DNA from: Spirochaetales bacterium
GTDB taxonomy: Bacteria; Spirochaetota; Spirochaetia; JABMQR01
Assembly: GCA_023139255.1 (NCBI GenBank)
Contig: JAGLNY010000321.1
Location: forward strand, 1-5,725
Reading direction: 5' to 3'
DNA length: 5,725 bases
Notes under the pieces: model-generated
The model's input: only the letters and a program-made list of their open reading frames with translations
What the model was told of the DNA's origin: nothing
The model's database searches: none
Translations under genes and position numbers: made by a program
Shown here: piece by piece, positions 1-5,192 of the stretch
Numbering within the stretch: position 1 is the first letter of the stretch
Layout of the letters: every line of letters starts with the position of its first letter

Positions 1-1255
1 CTGTTTTATCAGAGCTGGAATCAATATCACCGGCAACAAATATATCCTCAACACTGGTTACCCCGCTGCCGTCACTCTTGATATAAAATTTATCATCAAA
101 CACAACATCGGGGAGTACAGCACTGAGATCCTGCGGTCTTTGCCCAATAGCAAAAATAACTGTATCAGCCTGAATCTCAACAGCAGATATATCACGCGTC
201 CCTGTACCTTTTACAGATACAACACTCCCCGCGTCCCCAACAAATTCAGACGGGGTAAATGTAAACAGGAAGTTGATTCCCAGGGATTCACAATATAACA
301 ACTCAGCCCTGTTTGCGGGGGCTTCCTCCCTGGTCCTTCGGTACATGACGGTTACTTTCTCAGCGCCAAGAAGCCGTGCGGTTATTGCACAATCCAGTGC
401 GACATCCCCGCAGCCTATAACCACAACATATTTCCCAGGTTCTACACTGCCTTTTAATGTTTTTGCCCTGGAAAGATATTCCATGGCAGTCGTTATCCCC
501 TGCAAGTCCTTTCCGGGAACATCAAGCCTTATCGGTTTCTGCATTCCCGCACCTGTCAGGATAGCTCTAAAACCCTGACTACGCAGTTCCTCAAGAGAAA
601 TGTCTTTACCAACCCGGGTCCCGCAGACAAATTCGGTACCCAGCTTTCTGACATAATCCATCTCTTCATCCACCACATAGTGCGGCAGTCTTGCAGGCAC
701 AATGCCATAGGTTAACACCCCGCCAGGCTTTTCGTTTTCCTCAAATATAGTTACTTTGTACCCTTCGCGGGCAAGTTCGGCTGCAGCTGCGAGGGAAGCC
801 GGGCCCCCTCCGATCATTGCCACTTTCTCTTTGCTGGGTTCGACAGGTTCAAGAACCTGGAAATTTGTTGCTTTCTCATAATCAGTAGCAAACCGCTGGA
901 GTCTGCCGATCTGTATTGGTGTATCGATACCTGTTTTCAGGCAAGCACCTTCACAGGTTTTCTCAAAAGGACACACACGGGCGCAAATTCCGCCAAGAAT
1001 ATTATTTTCACGTATAATTACAGCTGCTCCCTTAAAATTCCTGAAACGAATTGACCTGATGAAGTCCCCGGGTTTTGTACCTGCAGGGCAGGCAATGCTG
1101 CAGGGTGCATCGTGACAAAGCAAGCATCGGGATGCTTCTTCCATCGCGGTGAAAGGGGTAAAGGGAGGTACTGTTTCTTCAAGGTATCCCTGAGCTGGTT
1201 TCAGGGAGATCCCCTCTTTAACTTCAATTTTTTTACTATGGTTTAACAGACTCAC
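1..1255 (-). CDS. PreT/DPD-like FAD, Fe-S oxidoreductase (3' end cut by window)
   Basis: The frame is open from a GTG at 1255 to the window edge: 418 codons, C-terminus missing. Seen in order: an N-terminal cysteine region with C44, C47, C52, C56 and then C91, C95, C101, C105; IGRLQRF at 116-122; an FAD site with GGGPAS at 149-154; an NAD(P)H site GCGDVA at 281-286 followed by YRR at 305-307; and the late FAD motif EDIFVAGD at 403-410. Known of the family: GltD-like subunits and dihydropyrimidine dehydrogenase share this layout and pass electrons from NAD(P)H through FAD and two [4Fe-4S] clusters. The GPAS form and a Gln (Q120) where DPD uses Gln as a cluster ligand favour the DPD/PreT subgroup over glutamate synthase. 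Inferred: a cytosolic electron-input subunit that needs a partner (PreA-like or other), not visible here. E. coli PreT is about 412 residues, so little beyond a short tail, or a fusion, is missing. Substrate is not proven. Confidence 0.87.
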   Translation of the reverse strand, partial: MSLLNHSKKIEVKEGISLKPAQGYLEETVPPFTPFTAMEEASRCLLCHDAPCSIACPAGTKPGDFIRSIRFRNFKGAAVIIRENNILGGICARVCPFEKTCEGACLKTGIDTPIQIGRLQRFATDYEKATNFQVLEPVEPSKEKVAMIGGGPASLAAAAELAREGYKVTIFEENEKPGGVLTYGIVPARLPHYVVDEEMDYVRKLGTEFVCGTRVGKDISLEELRSQGFRAILTGAGMQKPIRLDVPGKDLQGITTAMEYLSRAKTLKGSVEPGKYVVVIGCGDVALDCAITARLLGAEKVTVMYRRTREEAPANRAELLYCESLGINFLFTFTPSEFVGDAGSVVSVKGTGTRDISAVEIQADTVIFAIGQRPQDLSAVLPDVVFDDKFYIKSDGSGVTSVEDIFVAGDIDSSSDKT

Positions 1256-1263
1256 AATTAGCT

Positions 1264-1271
1264 TCCTCCTT
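1264..1271 (-). promoter_or_regulatory. Ribosome binding site deciding the GTG start of the PreT-like gene
   Basis: The minus strand reads AAGGAGGA, followed by 8 bases and then GTG at 1255-1253. This near-perfect Shine-Dalgarno match at ideal spacing is the reason for choosing GTG. The first in-frame ATG is at codon 38, only six codons before the first Fe-S cysteine, and would cut off the N-terminal segment. Confidence 0.85.
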
Positions 1272-1287
1272 GAAAATCGTAAAGTTA

Positions 1288-1316
1288 ATACTACATTGGA
1301 TATGGTACCAAGTCAA
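1288..1316 (-). promoter_or_regulatory. Sigma-70-type promoter for the PreT-like gene
   Basis: On the minus strand TTGACT (1316-1311) is followed by a 17-bp spacer and TAGTAT (1293-1288). This would start transcription about 25-30 bases before the GTG codon. The spacer contains the perfect 8-bp palindrome TGGTACCA (1303-1310), a possible operator half or chance. The -35 box overlaps the weak -35 region of the divergent radical SAM promoter. Seen by eye only. Confidence 0.6.
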
Positions 1317-1341
1317 ACTTTTCCGTTTTTTCTGGTATAAT
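1312..1341 (+). promoter_or_regulatory. Upstream extended -10 promoter for the radical SAM gene
   Basis: TGG-TATAAT, a perfect -10 box at 1336-1341 with an extended TGn element, has only a poor -35 match (GTCAAA at 1312-1317, 18-bp spacer). Transcription would begin near 1348, leaving a leader of about 20 bases without a Shine-Dalgarno site. Confidence 0.5.
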
Positions 1342-1353
1342 ACGGCTTCATGC

Positions 1354-1362
1354 TGATATAAT
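1354..1362 (+). promoter_or_regulatory. Second extended -10 box, directly in front of the ATG
   Basis: TGA-TATAAT, with the hexamer at 1357-1362, lies 21 bp (two helical turns) after the first -10 box. Seven bases separate it from the A of the ATG at 1370. Extended -10 promoters typically start about 6-8 bases downstream, so the predicted first transcribed base is the A of the start codon, which would give a leaderless mRNA. There is no recognisable -35 box. Inference from spacing only. Confidence 0.4.
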
Positions 1363-1369
1363 TCACACT

Positions 1370-2845
1370 ATGAAAATTGCTGTCGCAGCGCCGTCAATTA
1401 CAGATTTTTACTTTTCGCCGCACAGGTCAGCAGCTCTGGGAGCTGCCGCCGTCTGCCGGGCCCTGGAGCTGACCGGACACGAGCCGGTTCTCTTCAATTT
1501 TATGAATTTGAAGAAAAGGGCCGGGAAGGTTCCTCTTCCTGCAGAACTCTCATATCTTACAGACGTCATTACAGAAAACGAGTTTGGTCCTACTGCATTT
1601 TTCACCAGTTACAAGCGTATGGGACCTGAACCGGCTCTCTGTGCAGCAAACATAGTATCAATTAAACCAGATGCTGTATGGATCTCATGTTTTGCATTTG
1701 CCTACAGTGATGATGCGATATTACTTGCAAGGGCTGTCAGGGATTTAGACAGCAGTATTCCCATAACTGTGGGAGGCGGCGGTCCATCAGCCCTTCCTTC
1801 ATATTTCCTGAACAGTAATGCTGTCAGCACAGTATGCATAGGGGAAGTTGAACCTGCTGTAAAGGATGTTGAGAACAGCCCTACCGGGAAGTGGGATTCC
1901 GGCAGTATTTCCTACGCTTCAGAGGAAACTATGGTATTCTCCCCTGTTGTTATGCCGCCATACAGGAGCAGTGTTTGTGTATCGCTTTCACTAACACGGG
2001 GCTGTCCTAAACACTGTGCATTCTGTTCTAATTTTCTTACACATGGCAGAAAATTCCGACGAACTCCTTTGCGTAAAGTCCGGGAAGAAATTAACCGTAT
2101 CTCAATCGACCCAACATATTCTGTGCATTTTGCCTTTGAGGATGATAATATCCTGCTGGATCCTGATTATTTTTTTACAGTCCTGGATATTATACAACGA
2201 AAATTCCCCGGTTTTTCATATTCTGCAGAGAATGGTTTGGATTACCTGCTGCTTAACGAGGCAGTTATTGACCGCCTTATCCAATTCGGCATTACTCAGT
2301 TCAATCTCTCTGCCGGTTCCATGGACAGCAGTACTCTCAACAACCAGCGAAGACTTCACGATTTTCAGCATCTTCAAAACATTCTCTCATACATTCACTC
2401 CAAGAAAGTGAAAATCATACTCTACTGTATATGCGGGTTGTCAGAGGATACCCCAAACTCTGTTGTTGATTCTCTTCTTGAACTCAGCACACTCCCTGCG
2501 GATGTCGGGATCTCCCCATTCTACGCTGTTCCCGGATTGCCGGGATTTGAGTCAGACGAGTTCTTTCTTTCCAAACCTGCTTATCTTTGTAAAGGATCAT
2601 CGCTGTTTCCCTGGAACGGCTCATTAACGACAGAGCAGCTCATGACAGCCTTCAGGCTTGCAAGATTTATAAACCTGATGAAACATCCGGAACGTGACCA
2701 AGAACTGCTTGAGATATGTTTCCACAGCAGGAAAATATATACGCGGGTTCGGGTTCAAGGGACAGCAAAAGGCAAGACTGTCCCTGCAGAAGCTTGTGAT
2801 GCTGCAATGGTGTCCCGCTTTTTTGCAGGTATGCATGATTCCTAG
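1370..2845 (+). CDS. Radical SAM protein with B12-binding-like N-terminal domain
   Basis: The protein has 491 residues. The N-terminal part (about 1-195) looks like the Rossmann-type domain that precedes many radical SAM enzymes: a first strand KIAVAAP, a PDAVWISCFAFAY strand near 100-112, a glycine run GGGG at 135-138 and a GEVEP turn at 158-162. The core begins at about 203 with SLSLTRGCPKHCAFC. C212, C216 and C219 form the CxxxCxxC motif that holds the [4Fe-4S] cluster cleaving S-adenosylmethionine. FEDDN (256-260) and GLSEDT (356-361) fit later core positions. No DxHxxG cobalamin-ligand motif is visible, so B12 binding is doubtful. The C-terminal 70 or so residues are not recognised. Substrate and product are unknown. 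The gene stands alone, facing the aspartokinase gene. There is no Shine-Dalgarno before the ATG, but the domain starts right there and no better start is seen. The TAG stop touches an inverted-repeat element, so the natural C-terminus may have been altered. Confidence 0.88.
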   Translation: MKIAVAAPSITDFYFSPHRSAALGAAAVCRALELTGHEPVLFNFMNLKKRAGKVPLPAELSYLTDVITENEFGPTAFFTSYKRMGPEPALCAANIVSIKPDAVWISCFAFAYSDDAILLARAVRDLDSSIPITVGGGGPSALPSYFLNSNAVSTVCIGEVEPAVKDVENSPTGKWDSGSISYASEETMVFSPVVMPPYRSSVCVSLSLTRGCPKHCAFCSNFLTHGRKFRRTPLRKVREEINRISIDPTYSVHFAFEDDNILLDPDYFFTVLDIIQRKFPGFSYSAENGLDYLLLNEAVIDRLIQFGITQFNLSAGSMDSSTLNNQRRLHDFQHLQNILSYIHSKKVKIILYCICGLSEDTPNSVVDSLLELSTLPADVGISPFYAVPGLPGFESDEFFLSKPAYLCKGSSLFPWNGSLTTEQLMTAFRLARFINLMKHPERDQELLEICFHSRKIYTRVRVQGTAKGKTVPAEACDAAMVSRFFAGMHDS

Positions 2846-2917
2846 GAGTCCTGTCGGACTTGGTGCTTTTGAGGGTATTTTTAGAGATTTTTTTCATAAT
2901 TAAGGAGCGAATGAGGA

Positions 2918-2934
2918 GAATATATGTCATATTC
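2918..2934 (+). other. Small hairpin presenting an ATG in its loop
   Basis: GAATAT (2918-2923) and ATATTC (2929-2934) form a perfect 6-bp stem around the loop ATGTC. The loop contains the start codon (2924-2926) of the 22-codon ORF, and the stem covers the end of its ribosome site. Such a hairpin could modulate initiation, but the stem is all A-U except one pair and therefore weak. Confidence 0.35.
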
Positions 2935-2992
2935 GACGATTGAGCGACGCAAAAGATGGAAAAAAGGTCAAAAAATAGACCAAAATGATTAA
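2924..2992 (+). CDS. Possible 22-residue basic peptide inside the inverted-repeat element
   Basis: The ATG is preceded by AGGAGA (2914-2919) at good spacing, with a second AAGGAG at 2902-2907. The ORF ends in a TAA that reaches two bases into the right inverted repeat. The peptide is strongly charged: it starts MSYSTIERRKRWKKG, has no cysteine, no hydrophobic segment and ends in acidic/amide residues. I do not recognise it. It may be a genuine small protein or the start of a lost transposase fused by deletion to the right end of the element. A very short ORF can arise by chance; the good ribosome site is the only positive evidence. Confidence 0.3.
   Translation: MSYSTIERRKRWKKGQKIDQND
2960..2981 (-). 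terminator. Weak terminator candidate downstream of aspartokinase
   Basis: Read on the minus strand, GGTC, an eight-base T-rich loop and GACC are followed by six T residues (2965-2960). The position, about 50-70 bases past the aspartokinase stop, is right, but a 4-bp stem is weak for an intrinsic terminator. The terminal repeats of the surrounding element may contribute. Confidence 0.22.
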
Positions 2993-3016
2993 GTCCGACA
3001 GACTCCAAGAGGCTTT

Positions 3017-3041
3017 GTTAAGCGATATTAGTTAAGCGATA
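3017..3041. repeat. Tandem 11-bp repeat at the aspartokinase stop codon
   Basis: GTTAAGCGATA occurs at 3017-3027 and again at 3031-3041, a 14-bp period. The second copy contains the aspartokinase TAA stop (3034-3032 on the minus strand). The first copy lies just outside the gene, 10 bases from the right end of the inverted-repeat element. It looks like a local duplication from slippage or repair. Because 14 is not a multiple of three and lies after the stop, the protein is unaffected. Confidence 0.7.
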
Positions 3042-4330
3042 GCTGAATATATAGCCTCTAATGCCGTCTTGTAATCATCTTCATCAACACCGATTACACA
3101 TGTAATAAGGGAGCCGCCGTAATTCAGGTAGCGTGCAGCTATACCTGAATCAGAGACTGCGGAAGTTACTTTTGCGATGATTCCTTTAGAATCATAGAGC
3201 CCCTCCCCTACAATACCAATCATGGCAAGCCTGGCATCTGTGGAAATCTCATCCGGCTCTAAATCCGTGAGAATTCTCGTCAGGATCTCTTCTTTATTTA
3301 TGGCTAAATCTGAATCAAAAAACAAAGAAATTGAATCAAAACCTACTGATGAGAACTCAGGAATTATACCATGCACTTTAAGGATCATCTTAATTTTCAG
3401 GATGAAATCAGGACTTTTTTGTAAAAACAGTTTTTTCACAAATAATCGGGTATACCCTTTTTTTCCGGATACACCGATAATCGGCTGGGATTGATCATCC
3501 CGATGCGAGACTATTCTTGTCCCAGGGTCATCCGGTCTATTTGTATTCCTGATATTTATGGGTATTGCAGCATCCCGTATTGGTGCTATTGCTTCCTCAT
3601 GAAAAACTGCAGCACCGATTGATGCAAGTTCCCGTGCCTCTTCGTAGGTAATTTCGGTAATTGGTTTAGGATGATGTACGATACCAGGGTCTGCCATAAG
3701 AATTCCAGATACATCAGTCCAATTCTCATACAATTCAGCATTGCAGGCTCTTGCTGCAATAGCGCCGGTAATATCAGAACCTCCGCGGGTAAATGTCTTT
3801 ATATCTCCCTCTTTTGTAGATCCGTAAAAGCCGGGAATAATGTAGTTCGGGTTTCCTGATAATTTCTCTGCCATCAAATCATACGTAACTGGATCAACAC
3901 TGCCGTCTTCAGCAATTATGACAAGTCCCTCAGTATCGAGAAAATCCCGCCCAAGATATTCAGCCAGAATTTTCGCACAGAGATATTCCCCACGGGAAGC
4001 AGCATAATCTGCGGAATTTCCCTGTTGGATATTTTTCTCAATTTCATCAAGTTCAGCTTCAAGTTTTGAGGTGTTAACCCCCAACTCCTGCCCAATTTCC
4101 ATGTATCGGGTACGGATAGTATTAAAAGATTCAGAAAAACTTTTCCCCGCAGATGCTTCTGCATGGCAGGTATAGAGCATGTCGGTTATTTTAATATCTT
4201 CTTTATGTCTTTTACCCGGTGCTGAGACAATAGTTATTTTTCTTTCGGCACTTGATGCCAGAATAGCCTCTAATTTCTTTATCTGTGCGGTATCAGCCAG
4301 AGAACTGCCGCCAAATTTACATACAATCAT
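3032..4330 (-). CDS. lysC: Aspartate kinase (monofunctional, two ACT domains)
   Basis: This cytosolic enzyme phosphorylates L-aspartate with ATP, the first step towards lysine, threonine, methionine and diaminopimelate. The 432-residue protein begins with the kinase signature KFGGSS (5-10). It continues with VSAPGKR (35-41), ASRGEYLCAKI (111-121) and the substrate/nucleotide segment FTRGGSDITGA (180-190). ELYENWTDV (199-207) and the RNTN motif (261-264) follow. Two C-terminal ACT modules (about 285-350 and 365-432) would bind an amino-acid inhibitor, probably lysine. Overall it resembles the Bacillus YclM (aspartokinase III) group, usually about 450 residues, so it is full length, with no homoserine dehydrogenase fusion. 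AGGGAGA (4342-4336) lies 5 bases before the ATG. It has its own promoter and sits 102 bp after the nitroreductase gene. The leader is too short for a lysine riboswitch, so control is probably mainly allosteric. The symbol follows family function; which isozyme this is cannot be told. Confidence 0.95.
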   Translation of the reverse strand: MIVCKFGGSSLADTAQIKKLEAILASSAERKITIVSAPGKRHKEDIKITDMLYTCHAEASAGKSFSESFNTIRTRYMEIGQELGVNTSKLEAELDEIEKNIQQGNSADYAASRGEYLCAKILAEYLGRDFLDTEGLVIIAEDGSVDPVTYDLMAEKLSGNPNYIIPGFYGSTKEGDIKTFTRGGSDITGAIAARACNAELYENWTDVSGILMADPGIVHHPKPITEITYEEARELASIGAAVFHEEAIAPIRDAAIPINIRNTNRPDDPGTRIVSHRDDQSQPIIGVSGKKGYTRLFVKKLFLQKSPDFILKIKMILKVHGIIPEFSSVGFDSISLFFDSDLAINKEEILTRILTDLEPDEISTDARLAMIGIVGEGLYDSKGIIAKVTSAVSDSGIAARYLNYGGSLITCVIGVDEDDYKTALEAIYSAIA

Positions 4331-4356
4331 GAATATCTCCCTAAATAATTAAACGC

Positions 4357-4385
4357 ATTCTAGACTGTATGACCAGATTTTTCAA
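4357..4385 (-). promoter_or_regulatory. Sigma-70-type promoter for aspartokinase
   Basis: On the minus strand TTGAAA (4385-4380), a 17-bp spacer and TAGAAT (4362-4357) give a start about 20-25 bases before the ATG. This lies in the 102-bp gap after the nitroreductase stop, so aspartokinase can be expressed independently. No strong terminator hairpin separates the two genes, so read-through is possible. Confidence 0.62.
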
Positions 4386-4432
4386 TACAGGTTCAGAAAT
4401 TTCTACAGGCTTATCATTCGACAAACGGCTAA

Positions 4433-5017
4433 TCAGCCATTCAGCACCAGATCATTCAGTTTTATTTTCGGGACATGATGTACACTCTCATTATCACGAT
4501 AATAATGAAGATCTTCACCCAAAGAGACCTGCTCAATTACCACTTGTTCTGCCGGTTTTCCCAGGGCAACAACCAGTGATATACTAAACTGCCGGTCAAT
4601 TTTGAGCAGCTCCTGCAATTGTTCTCTTTTTATTGAACCGAACATGCATCCGCCCAACCCTTTTTCCACAGCACCAAGCAGTATAGTATGGGCAGCTATT
4701 CCCGAGTCGGTTTTGGGATTAGATGCTTTAAGTGTATCAAAAAGGATGATAATATAAGCTGATGGACGTTCCCCGGCAGCCGGTCTATCCCAATCTTTCA
4801 GTGCCCCTGCCCATCCAAGCAAACCGGTTATCGAATTGCATGTTTCCTGACCCTTCACAATGGAGAATCTGAGGGGCTGATTATTACCTGCAGTGGGGGA
4901 AAGTCTGGCAAGGTCGATAAGTTCCAGTAGAGTTTCCCTGCTTATTTCCACTGATTCATCAAATCTCCGTATAGATCTGCATTTATTCACTAATTCATAA
5001 AATTTCCGGGTAGACAT
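4433..5017 (-). CDS. Nitroreductase family FMN-dependent oxidoreductase
   Basis: This 194-residue protein shows the nitroreductase-fold landmarks: RSIRRF (14-19), where family arginines contact the FMN phosphate; LARLSPTAGNNQPLRF (36-51), a flavin-contact loop; and DSGIAAHTILLGAVEKGLGGC (104-124), the central dimer-interface helix and following loop. Known of the family: homodimers that bind FMN and use NAD(P)H to reduce nitro compounds, quinones or enones; some members are ferredoxin-linked or dehalogenating. The physiological substrate cannot be read from sequence. Length is usual for small clostridial-type members. I chose the ATG at 5017 because a strong ribosome site precedes it and MSTRKFYELV is a typical beginning. 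The frame stays open back to an ATG at 5092, but that stretch is not conserved in character and overlaps the promoter region. It lies upstream of aspartokinase on the same strand with no obvious functional link. Confidence 0.9.
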   Translation of the reverse strand: MSTRKFYELVNKCRSIRRFDESVEISRETLLELIDLARLSPTAGNNQPLRFSIVKGQETCNSITGLLGWAGALKDWDRPAAGERPSAYIIILFDTLKASNPKTDSGIAAHTILLGAVEKGLGGCMFGSIKREQLQELLKIDRQFSISLVVALGKPAEQVVIEQVSLGEDLHYYRDNESVHHVPKIKLNDLVLNG

Positions 5018-5024
5018 ACTATGA

Positions 5025-5030
5025 CTCCTT
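5025..5030 (-). promoter_or_regulatory. Ribosome binding site deciding the nitroreductase start
   Basis: The minus strand reads AAGGAG, 7 bases before the ATG at 5017-5015. This selects the 194-residue product over an in-frame 219-residue version starting at 5092, which has no comparable site. Confidence 0.85.
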
Positions 5031-5065
5031 CTATTTTGAAAAATACACTGAGGTGTTACGTAAAA

Positions 5066-5092
5066 ACTATATATAATTCCCGGTTTTGGCAA
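5066..5092 (-). promoter_or_regulatory. Tentative nitroreductase promoter
   Basis: TTGCCA (5092-5087) and TATAGT (5071-5066) on the minus strand are separated by only 15 bp, shorter than the usual 17. Other registers in the ATATATA run are possible. The predicted leader is about 42 bases. The proposal rests on hexamer similarity alone. Confidence 0.33.
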
Positions 5093-5113
5093 CAGGTTAG
5101 TGGACTATCGTAA

Positions 5114-5138
5114 TAACGACAACGCGCGCGTAACGACA
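5114..5138. repeat. Direct repeat TAACGACA around an alternating CG palindrome
   Basis: TAACGACA occurs at 5114-5121 and 5131-5138. Between them is ACGCGCGCGT (5122-5131), a perfect 10-bp palindrome that shares its last base with the second repeat. It sits in the 175-bp divergent intergenic region about 55-80 bases before the HipA-like start. It could be a regulator binding site or chance. Confidence 0.45.
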
Positions 5139-5150
5139 CCTCGCTACGTA

Positions 5151-5180
5151 TTGTTCTTGCTGGTAAGCAGCAAGTATAGT
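5151..5180 (+). promoter_or_regulatory. Candidate promoter with operator palindrome for the HipA-like gene
   Basis: TTGTTC (5151-5156) and TATAGT (5175-5180) are separated by 18 bp. The spacer is almost wholly occupied by a perfect inverted repeat: CTTGCTG (5156-5162), five bases GTAAG, and CAGCAAG (5168-5174). A dimeric repressor bound there would block RNA polymerase. The predicted start near 5187 leaves only a few bases before the ATG at 5193, so the leader would be very short; AAGG at 5186-5189 is too close to be a good ribosome site. Hexamers are only moderate matches. Confidence 0.42.
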
Positions 5181-5192
5181 AATATAAGGCAA

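Larger units (their letters stand above)
2845..3006. repeat. 162-bp element with 16-bp terminal inverted repeats (MITE-like)
   Basis: GGAGTCCTGTCGGACTT (2845-2861) and AAGTCCGACAGACTCC (2991-3006) are reverse complements at all 16 positions apart from one extra C (2851). Each arm also folds on itself: AGTCC-TGTC-GGACT on the left and AGTC-CGACA-GACT on the right. The interior is A+T-rich and holds a short ORF. It fills the gap between two convergent genes, and its first base is the last base of the radical SAM stop codon. I see no clear target-site duplication. It could be a miniature non-autonomous transposable element, a deletion relic of an insertion sequence, or a long-range bidirectional terminator structure. 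Copy number elsewhere in the genome would decide. Confidence 0.6.

Noticed and set aside
273..578. Open frame of 101 codons on the plus strand
   Set aside because: It is antisense to the PreT-like gene, whose frame is continuous with clear FAD and NAD(P)H motifs there. No ribosome site or domain supports it.
2016..2411. Open frame of 131 codons on the plus strand
   Set aside because: It lies in another frame inside the radical SAM core, and the radical SAM frame carries the recognisable motifs.
2845..2881. Intrinsic terminator for the radical SAM gene (AGTCC-TGTC-GGACT hairpin)
   Set aside because: The stem is only 5 bp and the nearest T-rich stretch is not directly adjacent, so I did not call it as a terminator. 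It is better explained as the end of the repeat element.
2924..2992. Precursor peptide (RiPP) for the adjacent radical SAM protein
   Set aside because: The ORF sits inside an inverted-repeat element that looks mobile, has no Cys, Gly-rich or leader-core pattern, and the radical SAM protein shows no peptide-recognition or SPASM region that I can see. It is kept only as an unassigned small ORF.
2624..3008. Minus-strand open frames across the end of the radical SAM gene and the repeat element
   Set aside because: They are antisense to the radical SAM C-terminus and cross the repeat with no recognisable domain or good ribosome site.
4331..4432. Lysine riboswitch or other long regulatory leader before aspartokinase
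   Set aside because: The gap is only 102 bp and holds a good promoter close to the gene, leaving a leader of about 20-25 bases, too short for such an RNA.
4369..4587. Plus-strand open frame of 72 codons
   Set aside because: It is antisense to the nitroreductase C-terminus and the aspartokinase promoter, with low-complexity His-rich character from the opposite strand.
5018..5092. Longer nitroreductase beginning at the ATG at 5092
   Set aside because: The ATG at 5017 has AAGGAG 7 bases upstream and begins where the family typically begins. The upstream extension overlaps the likely promoter.
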